The notes beneath the pieces were generated by a model. That model was not told the DNA's origin. It made no database searches and saw only the letters and a list, made by a program, of their open reading frames with translations. The position numbers and the translations under genes were made by a program. Of a stretch of 64,000 nt of DNA, positions 9,172-19,119 are shown in pieces. This stretch comes from Ilumatobacteraceae bacterium (GTDB lineage: Bacteria > Actinomycetota > Acidimicrobiia > Acidimicrobiales > Ilumatobacteraceae): the NCBI GenBank assembly GCA_024644465.1, contig JAHEKY010000006.1:1-64000 (forward strand), given 5' to 3'. Every line of letters starts with the position of its first letter. Positions within the stretch are counted from its first letter, which is position 1.

Positions 9172-9873
9172 TCAGGCGTAGGCGTCGAGGGCTTCGGCGA
9201 GGGCGACGTCCATCACGCCGTGTTCGCCGGCGACCGCCTCGAGCCAGTCGGGGCGGAACACCGTGCACACCGCGACCGGCTCGTCGAGGTCGGACCCGTC
9301 GATCGCGAGGCGGACGAACGCGCGGACGTAGTCGGGCGGCCGCAGGTCTCGTCCGAGCTCGACGAGCGCATACGGGTCGGGCACCTCGCCGTGCGTTTCG
9401 AGCGAGAAGAAGCTCTGGGACGTCGGCCCCGTCGGGCCGCCGGCGAGGCCCGGCCCGTCGAGCACGATCGCCCCATGGACCTGCGACGCGCGAGCCCCGG
9501 CGAGTTGCAGCGCGATGTAGCCGCCGAGCCCCCGTCCGAGCACGGTGATCATGCCGTCCGGGCTCCCCGGCGCGAGTGCGCCGAGCGCGACGTCGGCATC
9601 GCCGAGCAGGAGTTCCGCGGTGTAACCGCCCCCGCGCGGGATCGTCGAACCGCCGTGGCCGGTGAAGTCGAGCCCGTGGATCGCGCCGCGCCACGACTCG
9701 ACCCACGGTGGTACGGCTGCCGGCGTCTGCTCGCCGAGCGCGTGGAGCAGCAGCAGCGGCCGGTGCGACTGGTCCGAGGCGTCACGCAGCAGGTGCAGTG
9801 CGAGGTCGATCTTGTTGTGCCGGACGATCTGTGTCCGGCCGTCCTTCGCCGTTGCGGTGGTGGTGGTATTCAT
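9172..9873 (-). CDS. Alpha/beta hydrolase
   Basis: PLLLLHALGEQ, GLDFTGHGGS, VLGRGLGGYIALQLAG (nucleophile position non-canonical); ATGA overlap with the upstream hydrolase. Confidence 0.75.
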   Translation of the reverse strand: MNTTTTATAKDGRTQIVRHNKIDLALHLLRDASDQSHRPLLLLHALGEQTPAAVPPWVESWRGAIHGLDFTGHGGSTIPRGGGYTAELLLGDADVALGALAPGSPDGMITVLGRGLGGYIALQLAGARASQVHGAIVLDGPGLAGGPTGPTSQSFFSLETHGEVPDPYALVELGRDLRPPDYVRAFVRLAIDGSDLDEPVAVCTVFRPDWLEAVAGEHGVMDVALAEALDAYA

Positions 9874-10871
9874 GCCGGTTCCCCGAAGAAGTCGAGCACG
9901 AGGTCGGCGACGAGCTGCGGTTGTTCGATGTGCACGAAGTGGCCGACGTCGTCGAGCACCTCGCACCGCCCGAGCAGCGGCATGTACGGCAGCACCTTCT
10001 TCGGCGGCGTGCCCCAGCCCATCTCCTCCATCTCGGCGCCGAGGATCCCGAGGAACGGCATCGGCAGGCCGGGCAGGCGCATCAGCGTCCACTCCGGCCG
10101 CCACGGGCCGAACCCGCCGAAGCGCATCGACGCGTCGATCTTCCAGCGCCAGCCGTCGGCGGACTCGAACCCGCCGGTCGTCACGAGCCGCCGCAGCCAG
10201 TCCACATGGAGCCGGGGGTTCATCCGGCCGCGGCGGGCGGCGAGCTCGTCGATCGTTCCCGGCTTGCGCTGGAGGTCGGCGGTGCGACGGCGGTGGTCGA
10301 GCCAGCTGGCGATGTCGTCGGAGAGCATTTTGGTGCGTTCGTGCTCGGCGATGTCGGGGATGTTGCGCTTGTAGGGGATGCCGTCCATGTTGACGAGCGC
10401 CCGGAAGCGGAACGGCTGGGCGTCGGCGAGTTGCGTCATCAGCGCGCCGCCCTTGGAGTGGCCGACGACCGGCAACGGCGTGAAGTGGCCGTTGCGCCCA
10501 CCGACGGTGCCGGCCACGTGGTCGAACACGGCGAGCGCGTCCCGCATGTCGGCGTCCCACGAGTAGAGCGCGGCGTGCTCGCTGTCGCCGTGGCCGCGCT
10601 GGTCCCATGCGACGACGCGCCACCCGCCGGCGGCGAGGCGCGGTGCGAACAGGTCGTACGTGCGGGCGAAGTCGAACCCGCCGTGGACGGCGAGCAGCGG
10701 GGGAGCGTCGGCCTCGCCCCACTCGTGGACGGCGATGCGTACGCCGTTCGCGTCGAGGTCGTACTGCCGCGCCGGTGTCTCGGCGCCGGGGAAGTCGAGC
10801 GCCGGGGGCCCGGGGGCCGAGCCCGACATCGTGGCGGTCGTGGCGGCCGGCGATGGCGCGTCGTTGGTCAC
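9870..10871 (-). CDS. Alpha/beta hydrolase
   Basis: PPLLAVHGGFDFART, VVAWDQRGHGDSEH, PLPVVGHSKGGALMTQLA, and the late pair DVGHFVHIEQP. Confidence 0.9.
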   Translation of the reverse strand: MTNDAPSPAATTATMSGSAPGPPALDFPGAETPARQYDLDANGVRIAVHEWGEADAPPLLAVHGGFDFARTYDLFAPRLAAGGWRVVAWDQRGHGDSEHAALYSWDADMRDALAVFDHVAGTVGGRNGHFTPLPVVGHSKGGALMTQLADAQPFRFRALVNMDGIPYKRNIPDIAEHERTKMLSDDIASWLDHRRRTADLQRKPGTIDELAARRGRMNPRLHVDWLRRLVTTGGFESADGWRWKIDASMRFGGFGPWRPEWTLMRLPGLPMPFLGILGAEMEEMGWGTPPKKVLPYMPLLGRCEVLDDVGHFVHIEQPQLVADLVLDFFGEPA

Positions 10872-10945
10872 GTGCGAGACAGTACGCCCAGCACTGGTGG
10901 GAGGGTGACTCCGGCGATGCGACAGTTGGCACGTAGCATGTGGCC

Positions 10946-11347
10946 ATGACGGGAACCGCTGCTCCAGCGCGCCGCGGAGCCGCGCCGGCGCCTCGCTCGA
11001 GGCGGTCCGCCATCGCGATCGTCAGCGCGCCGCTGGTGCTGGCCGTGGTGGCCGGGGCGTGCGGCACGACCGACAAGGCGTCGAAGGAGCCGCTGCCGCC
11101 GATCCGCACGACGACCTCGACGACGACGATCCCCGGCACGACGATCCCCGAGGGGATCCGCCAGTTCTACAAGATCAAGCCGGGTGACACGCTCGGCAGC
11201 ATCGCCGCCGGGTTCGGCGTCACGATCCAGTCGCTGATCGACGCGAACAACATCGAGAACCCGGACAACGTGCCGGCGGGCCTGACGATCGAGATCCCGT
11301 CCGGGATCGTGCTGATCGACGAGATCCCGACGACCACCGAAGGCTGA
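10946..11347 (+). CDS. LysM-domain lipoprotein-like protein
   Basis: Lipobox-like LAVVAGACG; LysM FYKIKPGDTLGSIAAGFGVTIQSLIDANNIENPDNVPAGLTIEIP. TAGCAT-N6 precedes the ATG at 10946. Confidence 0.85.
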   Translation: MTGTAAPARRGAAPAPRSRRSAIAIVSAPLVLAVVAGACGTTDKASKEPLPPIRTTTSTTTIPGTTIPEGIRQFYKIKPGDTLGSIAAGFGVTIQSLIDANNIENPDNVPAGLTIEIPSGIVLIDEIPTTTEG

Positions 11348-11371
11348 ACCCTCCCTTCCGCTCTATTGCGC

Positions 11372-11635
11372 TGCGGTGAGAGTTGGGTGGCAGGGGTCCT
11401 CTCACCTCTCACCGGAGGTGGGCCGGTCGCGCCGGTCGCCCGTTGCGGTGAGAGTTGGGTGGACCTGTGCCTCTCACCTCTCACCGGAGGTGCGCCGTTT
11501 GCGCCGGTCGCTTGTTGCGGTGAGAGTTGGGTGGCGGGGGTCCTCTCACCGCTCACCGGAGGTGTGCCGGTCGCGCCGGTCGCCGGTTGTGGTGAGAGTT
11601 GGGTGGACCTGTGCCTCTCACCTCTCACCGGAGGT
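11372..11635. repeat. Four tandem copies (last partial) of a 72-bp unit with internal GGTGAGAG/CTCTCACC inverted repeats; ABAB arrangement
   Basis: Unit starts at 11372, 11444, 11516, 11588 (exact 72-bp period). Units 1/3 share GCAGGGGTCC/GCGGGGGTCC; units 2/4 share ACCTGTGCC. Confidence 0.95.
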
Positions 11636-11694
11636 TTCGAGTGGGTGACGAATGGCCCTGTGACGACCGCTCGGCGTTCGTAGACTTTCGGACC

Positions 11695-12411
11695 ATGAGC
11701 TTCTGGCCCAACGCTGAACACTGGAGCGTGAAGATCCCGCTCGACACGCCGCACCGCCGCCTCGACGTGCTCGCGGAGCGTGGGGTCGTCGTGCTGCAGG
11801 ACGCGCCCGCCGACATGATCCCCGAGGCCGAGTACCTGGCACTGGAGTACATGGACTGGAAGTCCGGCGGCGACACGAACTTCGCGCCGATCGCGACGGC
11901 CGACGGCGAGCTCGACTGCCGCGGTTTCTGGGACAAGGGCAAGACCGACAAGGACGCGGTGTGGACGTCGAACGCCGACATCGCACCGAGCATCAAGAAC
12001 TACGTCGACGGCGTCGGCGCGAACTTCGGCCGGGTGCGCACGATCAAGCTCGAGCCGCAGAGCCGTGAGGAAGCGATCCGCAGCATCCACCGCGACGACA
12101 ACAACCGGTTCAACCCGGACGACGAGGGGTGGGTGGTGCGGTCGTGGGTCGAGCTGACCGACAACCCGGACAGCTACATGATCCTGATGGACAACGACGA
12201 GAACGGCCTGCCCGACCCGGCGACCGAGATCCGCGTGCCGTTGCACAAGGGTGCCCGCTTCGTCGTCGACACGCAGCGCTTGTGGCACGTCGTCGTCCAC
12301 CCCGGCACCGAGCCCCGCTACGCGCTGATCGTCAGCTTCGAGAGCAGCGACGTCCTCGACGACTGGATCGCCGCCGAACAGCCGAGCGAACAGGCCACCG
12401 TCACCGCCTGA
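11695..12411 (+). CDS. Conserved hypothetical; possible aspartyl/asparaginyl beta-hydroxylase-like or cupin fold
   Basis: C-terminal HKGARFVVDTQRLWHVVVHPGTEPRYALIVSFES is dioxygenase-like; TAGACT-N8-ATG at the start. Confidence 0.6.
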   Translation: MSFWPNAEHWSVKIPLDTPHRRLDVLAERGVVVLQDAPADMIPEAEYLALEYMDWKSGGDTNFAPIATADGELDCRGFWDKGKTDKDAVWTSNADIAPSIKNYVDGVGANFGRVRTIKLEPQSREEAIRSIHRDDNNRFNPDDEGWVVRSWVELTDNPDSYMILMDNDENGLPDPATEIRVPLHKGARFVVDTQRLWHVVVHPGTEPRYALIVSFESSDVLDDWIAAEQPSEQATVTA

Positions 12412-12510
12412 ACGGTCCGCCGACCCGTTCTCTGGACGGATCGTTGCGGAATCCGCATCACAACGTCCACGGAACGGTCGGGATGATTGCGGTGTCGGCC
12501 TCTCACCGTC

Positions 12511-15500
12511 TCAGGCGAGCAACTCGCGACGGATCTCGAGCAGCTTCGGGGCCGGTTCACCGTCGGACCAGGGGTCGGCGACGATCACCCGCTCGTACGA
12601 TTCCCATTCGCTGCGCACTCCGGCGAGATCGCCCGCCTGCGCGTGCGCCCGCATCCGCAGCCCGATCAGCTCCTCGTGCCCGGGCAGCACGACCAATCCC
12701 CGCCCGGTCGCCCAGAAGACGAGTTCGACGTCGCCGAGCGTCAGTGCGTGCTGGGCCAGCTCGGTCGCGACCGCCGTGGCGAGCAGGACGAGATTCGAGG
12801 TGATGCCCTCGGCGTCAGGCCAGAGATAGTTGGTTCCGGCGAACGGCATGTCCCGGATCATCGCCGCCGCCGGGTGCAGTGTCTCGACCGCTTCCTCGGG
12901 CCGCTCGGTACGCGACCGCGCCAGACGCTGCTCTATGAGGTCGGCGTCCGTGACGACGGCTGCGTGCAGCGGCAACTGCTCGGTCAGCGTCCGCGCCAGC
13001 CATTCCTCCCCCTCCGGCGGCGGCACGAGGCGCCCGAGTCCGCGACGCGCCTCCGACACGACGTTTGCGAACGTGGCGTCGCGCACGTCGAGTTCCCACA
13101 GGGCGGTGCGTGCTGCAGTGCGTGTCGACTTCTCGCGATGCGTCGCGAGCCACGCGATCAGCTCGACGGTCTTCGAGCGTTCGAACGAGCCCGTCGCACC
13201 CGTCCGGCTGACGATGTCGACGTCACCCATCAGGCGGACGACGATCTGATGCTCGGCGCAACCCTCCCCGCCGAGATCGCGTGCGCCGGTGCCCGCTCGA
13301 CCGTCGCTCGTCGAGAGGTGGGCGCCAGCGGCCTCGACGACATCGACGACGTCGCGGAGGTCGTCCGGTGGCAGGCCCAGCGGCTGCACCGTGAACTCGG
13401 ACCCGAAGGCGCAGAGCCACCAACCGTCTCCGTCGCGCACGAGTCGACACGGGGCGCGCTCGAACGAACTCGGCGGTGCGTGCAGGACGACGGCCAGGCC
13501 GTGACCGCCTGACGGCAGCAGCGAATCGATCTCCGGATCATCGTCGCCCGGCAGCAGGAAGATGACCGCGGGTTCCCAGGCGTCGCCACCGGTCCGCAGT
13601 GATCGGAGCTCGAAGGACGTCCTGGTGCTCCGGATCGTCGAACCGACGAGGGCAGCCGCGAGCTCGAAGGCACTGGCGACGGTGTCGGTGTGGTGACCGT
13701 TGCGGTGACCGAGCAGCGCTTCGGCGGCCAGGGAGACGCCGACGAGGTGCGCGACTTCCGCGCCCGGCGAGGCGGCCAGGCCCGCAGCGATGCCCGTGAT
13801 GACTTCGCTCGCCTCGGCGGGGTCTGCCTCGACCGCGAGCGTGCCGCAGGCCTCGAGGTCGACCAGGACGTCGCGCCCGCCAGCGTCTGCGATCTGGACG
13901 AGTGCGGGACACGGCGCGTCGACCTGCCGAGCACGCTCGGCCAGGTCCTCGATCGGCACCTGCGCCGCGAGCGTCCACCGCCGCCCGCCGGTCGAGTCGA
14001 CCGGTGTCCACGGCACGGGCAGGTCGGCCGGTCGCGTCAACCCCAGCTCGATCGTGCCGTCGGTGCTCATGAGCACGACCCAGATCTCGGCGTCGCCGCC
14101 GATGAGCGCATGCGCTGCGGCACGCACACCGACGTCGACTCGCGCTGAACGCTCACCCGGATCGATTGCACGGAGTCGTCGCTCGGCGGCCACGACGTGG
14201 GCGCTGGGTGTCGGGACGCGGGCCGGTGCGACGGCGCGCCGCAGCCGGCTTCGCCTCCTGACCTCGGCAAGCGTCACGATGCCGGCCGCGACGAGGGCGG
14301 CGTGTTCGAATCGCAGCGGCGACGGTGCGGCGGGGGCGGGGCCCGGGCGGTCCGCCGCCGCAACGATCGGCACGGAGCCTGCAGGCGTGGTCGGGGGCGC
14401 CGCGGCCGTTGTCGGCGGTGGTGGGGCGGGAGGTTCGGCTGCAGCCGGAAACGATGTCGTCTCGGGTGCCGCAACCTGGGGCGCTGAGCCGGTGTCGTCC
14501 CGTGCTGGATCGACACGAGCCGGTCGGTCGGCCACCGAGGGGGACGGGGCCGAGTCGATCGTCGTACTGCCGTCGCCGGCCGCGACATCCGCTGCACCGT
14601 TCGAGGCCGCCGGCGCGCCGGTCGGATCCTCGGCGTCATCGTGGCGCATTTCGTCGGGGATGCGCAGCTCCCAGCCGGGCAGGATCAGGTCGGGGTCGTC
14701 GAAAACGCGACCGTCGCCCATCTCGGCGCCCGCGTTCAACTCCCAGATGGCGGGCCATCGATCGGACGCGCCGAAGTGGGTGGCTGCGATCGTCGACAGC
14801 GAGTCGCCGCGCTCGACGACATGGGTCGAGATCTGTTCGGCCGTGTCCGAGCCCTCCGTGCCGTGCTCGACGACCGGCGCCGGAGCGGTCGGCCGCTCGA
14901 CAGGGACGAGCGCAGCCGGAATCAGCAGTTCCCAACCGACCTCGACGTAGGCGGGGTTGGTGAAGCATTGGCCGCCGGGCATCTCCCTCCCCAGGTTGAG
15001 GTCGAGGATGGCGTCGGCGACTTCGTCGGTGTCCATCGGTGACCCGGCGGCGAGGGCCTCGGCGATCGAGTAGACCGACTCGCCGCGGGCGACGACGTGA
15101 ACCGCCGGTGCGCGGGCCACGTCGCCCGTCGTCTCGTCGCCCGGGTCGACCGGGGCCCGGGCCGGCCACCCCGCGTCAGCCGGCGCGCCGGTCGGCGCGG
15201 TGAGTCGGCCGGCATCGAGCGCCCCCACGAGCGACGTCCGCGGCGCGACGAGCGGCGTGAGGACGAGCAACCCTGCGGCGATGGACCGCGCGACGTGTTG
15301 GGCCCAACCGAGGCCGCGCACCGCCGGCATCGAGATCCCGTGGTGGCGGACGGCGTGGATGATCTCGAGTGCAGTCGCGATGGCGATGGCCGAGATCGCA
15401 CCCCACGCGACGAGCAGACAGACCCGGATGACGCCGTCGACCACGACCTGGTCGCTCAACGGATCGCGCAGCGACTCGACGATGGTTCGGCCGTCCCATG

Positions 15501-15654
15501 CCCACGGCGCGGGGATGCCTGCCACCGGCGATGCCGAACCGAACCGGTGCCGAGCGGCGACGACCAGCGCGATCGGGACGAGTGCGAACAGCACGGCCAG
15601 CAGCCCGAGCGCGCCGGAGAATCGGCCGAAGCGACGCGCGCGGCTGGGGATCAT
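12511..15654 (-). CDS. Membrane-anchored protein with two LysM domains and a C-terminal BTAD-type regulatory domain
   Basis: N-terminal TM segments; ARGESVYSIAEALAAGSPMDTDEVADAILDLN and ERGDSLSTIAATHFGASDRWPAIWELN; C-terminal SFERSKTVELIAWLATHREKSTRTAARTALW and BTAD-like helical repeats. Confidence 0.85.
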   Translation of the reverse strand: MIPSRARRFGRFSGALGLLAVLFALVPIALVVAARHRFGSASPVAGIPAPWAWDGRTIVESLRDPLSDQVVVDGVIRVCLLVAWGAISAIAIATALEIIHAVRHHGISMPAVRGLGWAQHVARSIAAGLLVLTPLVAPRTSLVGALDAGRLTAPTGAPADAGWPARAPVDPGDETTGDVARAPAVHVVARGESVYSIAEALAAGSPMDTDEVADAILDLNLGREMPGGQCFTNPAYVEVGWELLIPAALVPVERPTAPAPVVEHGTEGSDTAEQISTHVVERGDSLSTIAATHFGASDRWPAIWELNAGAEMGDGRVFDDPDLILPGWELRIPDEMRHDDAEDPTGAPAASNGAADVAAGDGSTTIDSAPSPSVADRPARVDPARDDTGSAPQVAAPETTSFPAAAEPPAPPPPTTAAAPPTTPAGSVPIVAAADRPGPAPAAPSPLRFEHAALVAAGIVTLAEVRRRSRLRRAVAPARVPTPSAHVVAAERRLRAIDPGERSARVDVGVRAAAHALIGGDAEIWVVLMSTDGTIELGLTRPADLPVPWTPVDSTGGRRWTLAAQVPIEDLAERARQVDAPCPALVQIADAGGRDVLVDLEACGTLAVEADPAEASEVITGIAAGLAASPGAEVAHLVGVSLAAEALLGHRNGHHTDTVASAFELAAALVGSTIRSTRTSFELRSLRTGGDAWEPAVIFLLPGDDDPEIDSLLPSGGHGLAVVLHAPPSSFERAPCRLVRDGDGWWLCAFGSEFTVQPLGLPPDDLRDVVDVVEAAGAHLSTSDGRAGTGARDLGGEGCAEHQIVVRLMGDVDIVSRTGATGSFERSKTVELIAWLATHREKSTRTAARTALWELDVRDATFANVVSEARRGLGRLVPPPEGEEWLARTLTEQLPLHAAVVTDADLIEQRLARSRTERPEEAVETLHPAAAMIRDMPFAGTNYLWPDAEGITSNLVLLATAVATELAQHALTLGDVELVFWATGRGLVVLPGHEELIGLRMRAHAQAGDLAGVRSEWESYERVIVADPWSDGEPAPKLLEIRRELLA

Positions 15655-15725
15655 CTCAGCGTCCTCTCTGAATCGGTGGCTCTACCCGGACAGTGGGCGG
15701 GCCGTCGCCGGATCGGGAAGCGACG

Positions 15726-16157
15726 TCACGGCGCACGGCGGGCCTCCACGGTCGCGACGCCGGTGACGGTCCGCCCGGCCTCGGTGATCGTCACGGTCGC
15801 CGTGACGTGATTCGCGCCGATCTCGACGGTGACGGTTCCCCGGGCGTCGTAGCCATCGAGCAATCGGTACGCGGTCTCTGTGGCTGCTCTTCGCGCTGCA
15901 GTTGGATCGATGACCGGATCGCGTCCGTCACGGAGCGCCGGGATCTGCGTCGCCTGTGCCCCCGAGCGAGCCGCCTGGAACGCGACGGAACTCGCCGTCG
16001 ACCGGTTCGACACGCTGGTGTCGACGTCTCGGGCGAGCCAGACGAGACCGACGAACGTGAACGCGAAGATGAGAGTGATCCCAGCAACCAGGCCGGATCC
16101 GGCGTCGGACGCGACACGTGAGCTCGCTTCGGAAGAAGCCGCACGCGGCCTGCTCAT
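15726..16157 (-). CDS. TadE/TadG-like pilus assembly protein
   Basis: GSGLVAGITLIFAFTFVGLVWLARDVD N-terminal TM helix; in tad operon; ATGA overlap with upstream gene. Confidence 0.65.
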   Translation of the reverse strand: MSRPRAASSEASSRVASDAGSGLVAGITLIFAFTFVGLVWLARDVDTSVSNRSTASSVAFQAARSGAQATQIPALRDGRDPVIDPTAARRAATETAYRLLDGYDARGTVTVEIGANHVTATVTITEAGRTVTGVATVEARRAP

Positions 16158-16600
16158 GGCGAGCCCACCGTCGCGCGCAACGGGTCGATCGTGGCGATCG
16201 CCGTTGCGCGGAATGTCTCGCCCGACGGCGGATCGATCAGTTCGAGCCCGGCGGTCGAGACCGAGCACGCCACCTCGACCGTCACGGTCCCGCCGGGGCG
16301 GAAGTCGCCGACGTCGACCGCCACCCTCGGTGAATCGCACGTCGCAGTGTCGACCAACATCGCACTCGCGGCAGCCTGCGCAGCGGCGACGGCCGCCGAC
16401 GGGCTGCGCTCCTGCACTGCCGCCTGTGCCCCGGTCTCAGCGGCGACGCGGACCGTGGCCCGGCTGTCGACGCCACGTCCCAGGAAGAGAATCACGATGG
16501 CGAGTCCGAGCGCGGCCGGCGCGATCAGCGCGAGACCGAGCGCGTCACTCGCGCCGGCGTCACGATCCGACGTCCGGTTCGCACGCTCGGATCCGGTCAT
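16154..16600 (-). CDS. TadE-like minor pseudopilin
   Basis: DALGLALIAPAALGLAIVILFLGRGVDSRATVRVAAETGAQAA topology typical of TadE. Confidence 0.7.
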   Translation of the reverse strand: MTGSERANRTSDRDAGASDALGLALIAPAALGLAIVILFLGRGVDSRATVRVAAETGAQAAVQERSPSAAVAAAQAAASAMLVDTATCDSPRVAVDVGDFRPGGTVTVEVACSVSTAGLELIDPPSGETFRATAIATIDPLRATVGSP

Positions 16601-17043
16601 GGTGGCGTCAGTTGCTCGACGGGCACCGCGACGGTGACGGACAGCCGTCGCGACGTGCCGCGGAGGATTCCTGGTGCCTCGGCATCGATCGTGACGACGA
16701 CGACGCCGTCCGACCCGCCGACACCGACCGTGATGTCGGTGAGTGACGTGTCGGCGGCGAGCACGGCGAGCGCGGAAGCGCGCGCCTCGGCGGGCCCGAC
16801 ACCTGACCGCGCGACGAGCGCAGCGGTGTCGCGTGCGACGACCCGGGCTTCGGTGCGGGCGTGGCTCCACAGCGCGGCTTGGAACGCTGCGAACGCGAGC
16901 GCGACGAAGACAGGTGACAACGCGGCGACGGCGAGCGACGTCGACGCTCCGACGTCATCGTCGGAACGCCGCGCGCGGACGGCGTCCGATCGCTCCTGCA
17001 GTGCCGGTCGACCACCCGGTCGATCGCCGGTCGGAACACGCAT
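16597..17043 (-). CDS. TadE-like minor pseudopilin
   Basis: VGASTSLAVAALSPVFVALAFAAFQAALWSHARTEARVVARDTAAL; ATGA overlap with the next gene. Confidence 0.7.
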   Translation of the reverse strand: MRVPTGDRPGGRPALQERSDAVRARRSDDDVGASTSLAVAALSPVFVALAFAAFQAALWSHARTEARVVARDTAALVARSGVGPAEARASALAVLAADTSLTDITVGVGGSDGVVVVTIDAEAPGILRGTSRRLSVTVAVPVEQLTPP

Positions 17044-17055
17044 CGTTCGAAGCGG

Positions 17056-17283
17056 TCAGGGCGCCGACGGGGTGTTGACGCCGGTGCTCGCCGTCGACTT
17101 GATCTGACTCCAGATGATCGCCGCCACGACGGCGACGCTGACCGCAGCGGCGGCGTACCAGAGCACCTGCTCGATCGACACCGCGCCACGATCGACGTCT
17201 CGGCAGTTCGTGCGACACGCCGACGGGCCACGGGCGACGGCGGCGATCGCGTGGAGCAGTGCGGTGAACGTCGCGTCGGTCAC
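17056..17283 (-). CDS. Small Flp-type (class IVb) pilin-like protein
   Basis: DRG|AVSIEQVLWYAAAAVSVAVVAAIIWSQI: Gly at a putative prepilin cleavage site, Glu+5 and a single TM helix; lies between tadC and tadE-like genes. Confidence 0.65.
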   Translation of the reverse strand: MTDATFTALLHAIAAVARGPSACRTNCRDVDRGAVSIEQVLWYAAAAVSVAVVAAIIWSQIKSTASTGVNTPSAP

Positions 17284-17368
17284 GGGCCCGCTCCGGTTCT
17301 CTCGCAGTTCGTGTCCATCGGTGCTCCCTTCTGGTGGGTGGGTGGGGTGAGGTGGTCGGCGAGCTCGA

Positions 17369-18271
17369 TCAGTTGAGATTGAGCGCCGGGTAGATGATGA
17401 GGGCCATGAACAGCACGGCCATTCCGACGAGTGGGGGCGTCACCTTGTCGGTGCGTATCCGGGCCGCCGTCTCTTGTTCGGCGGCGAGTGTCGAGCGCAG
17501 CGTGGAGCACTTCGAGGCGAGCGTCCGGGCGACCGGGGCACCCTCGGCGGCGGAGAGTGACGCAGTCGCGGCCACCTGCTCGAGTTCGACGACGCCGAAT
17601 TCCTCCCCGGCGAGCGCCAGTGCGCCGACGAGGCTGCGGCCCGTCGTCGCCATCTCGCGCATCCGGCGGCGGAGTTCCCGGAAGAGCTGCCCGTCGCCGC
17701 CGCGCGCCGCCTCCTCGAGGGCGCCCTCGTAGCCCGTGTTGCCCGCGAGCAGCATCGTGACCATGTCGAGGTAGGCCGAGAGTTGATGGCGGATGTCGAT
17801 CCGCCGGTCGGCGCTCCTCGCCATCGTCTCGGCATGCACCGCCCACGGCAGAACAATTGCCGCCCCGAGCGACGCGATCGCGGGCACCCAGATCCCGGTC
17901 GACAGCACGCCGAGCAACTGCAGCACCGTGATCGTGAGTGCGGGTAGGACGAGACCGATCGCGGCGGCAGAGGCCAACATGCCGGTGTGGGTCGCGACAC
18001 TGCGGTCCACGAGCCGCAGCGGTTGCCGCCACCCGGCGGTTCGCCTCGTCAAGCTGTTCGGCGACTGCCGACCCTGCCGCTGGCCGAACAGCGCGTCGCC
18101 GACCTGTACGAGCAGCGACCGCTCGTCGGCATCACGCCGCGCGTCGGTCCGATGCAGATGGCGGAGCGCACGTTCGAGTGGGGGCCGCGGCTGCGCCCAG
18201 CCGGTCACGATCAGCCATGTCGCGACGCAGCACGCGGCACCGAGGACGACGACGAGACCGCTGGCCCTCAT
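17369..18271 (-). CDS. Type II secretion system F-domain protein (TadC-like)
   Basis: RRIDIRHQLSAYLDMVTMLLAGNTGYEGALEEAARGG... with C-terminal TM helices; follows tadB. Confidence 0.8.
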   Translation of the reverse strand: MRASGLVVVLGAACCVATWLIVTGWAQPRPPLERALRHLHRTDARRDADERSLLVQVGDALFGQRQGRQSPNSLTRRTAGWRQPLRLVDRSVATHTGMLASAAAIGLVLPALTITVLQLLGVLSTGIWVPAIASLGAAIVLPWAVHAETMARSADRRIDIRHQLSAYLDMVTMLLAGNTGYEGALEEAARGGDGQLFRELRRRMREMATTGRSLVGALALAGEEFGVVELEQVAATASLSAAEGAPVARTLASKCSTLRSTLAAEQETAARIRTDKVTPPLVGMAVLFMALIIYPALNLN

Positions 18272-19119
18272 GCGGTCTGTCCCGACAACGGCTCATTCGC
18301 GCGCGTCCCGATCCCGAGGAAGCGCTGTGGCCGCGGGAACCGCGCCAGGCGCTGCACCCGCAGCAGGAGCACTCCGTAGATCGCCAGCACCGCAGCGAGG
18401 AACAGCTGTCCGCCGATCGTCTCGTAGGGCTGGAGGTAGTCCGCTCGGCCGAACACGATGAGGCCGACGATCAGCGAACCCATGATCGCCGTGAGCAACC
18501 CGACCTCGCGCTGCACCGGGGCGCGTTCGGCGTCGACGATTCGGCGACGGTCGGCCTGGTGACGAGCCTGGTCCGCGAGTGAGGTCAGCACCGCGACCGT
18601 GCGCGCCCCGCGCCGGATCGCGATCAGCAGACCAGCCGCGACGAGATCGCCGAGCGGATCGTCGATGTCGTCCGCGAAACGGCGCAGCACGATGTCCGGA
18701 TGCTGCCGTCCGAGCCCGGCCGCGAGTCGCCGGACCGCGGGGCGGATCGGGCCCGGACACGTCGCGACCGTCGCCGTGATCGCTCCGATCGGTTGGTCTC
18801 CGGCGACGAGCACGTCGCGCAGGTTCTCGATCCATGACGCCAGAGCGTCGGTTCGTTCGGCGTCGCCGACGGTACGGTCGCGTCGCTGCCATGCCCCGGT
18901 GGCGATCCATGCGAAGGCAGCCGCGACGATCGCCGGCACCACCCACCCGGAGAACACGACGATCAGCACCCCCGTTGCGAGCGCAGCCGTCGCCCGCGCC
19001 GAGGCTCCGCCGTCGCGCCGGCGGCCGATCGTCGGTGCAGGACTCCGATCGACGAGCAGCACGACGGCGAGCAGTCCCGTCGCCGATGAGATCACGAGCA
19101 CTGCGACGTCTGCGCTCAT
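18268..19119 (-). CDS. Type II secretion system F-domain protein (TadB-like)
   Basis: ALASWIENLRDVLVAGDQPIGAITATVATCPGPIRPAVRRLAAGL...; follows tadA; start trimmed to ATG 19119. Confidence 0.8.
   Translation of the reverse strand: MSADVAVLVISSATGLLAVVLLVDRSPAPTIGRRRDGGASARATAALATGVLIVVFSGWVVPAIVAAAFAWIATGAWQRRDRTVGDAERTDALASWIENLRDVLVAGDQPIGAITATVATCPGPIRPAVRRLAAGLGRQHPDIVLRRFADDIDDPLGDLVAAGLLIAIRRGARTVAVLTSLADQARHQADRRRIVDAERAPVQREVGLLTAIMGSLIVGLIVFGRADYLQPYETIGGQLFLAAVLAIYGVLLLRVQRLARFPRPQRFLGIGTRANEPLSGQTA

Noticed and set aside
11372-11635. CRISPR array
   Set aside because: Period is constant 72 bp with conserved sequence throughout the unit; no variable spacers and no cas genes in the window.
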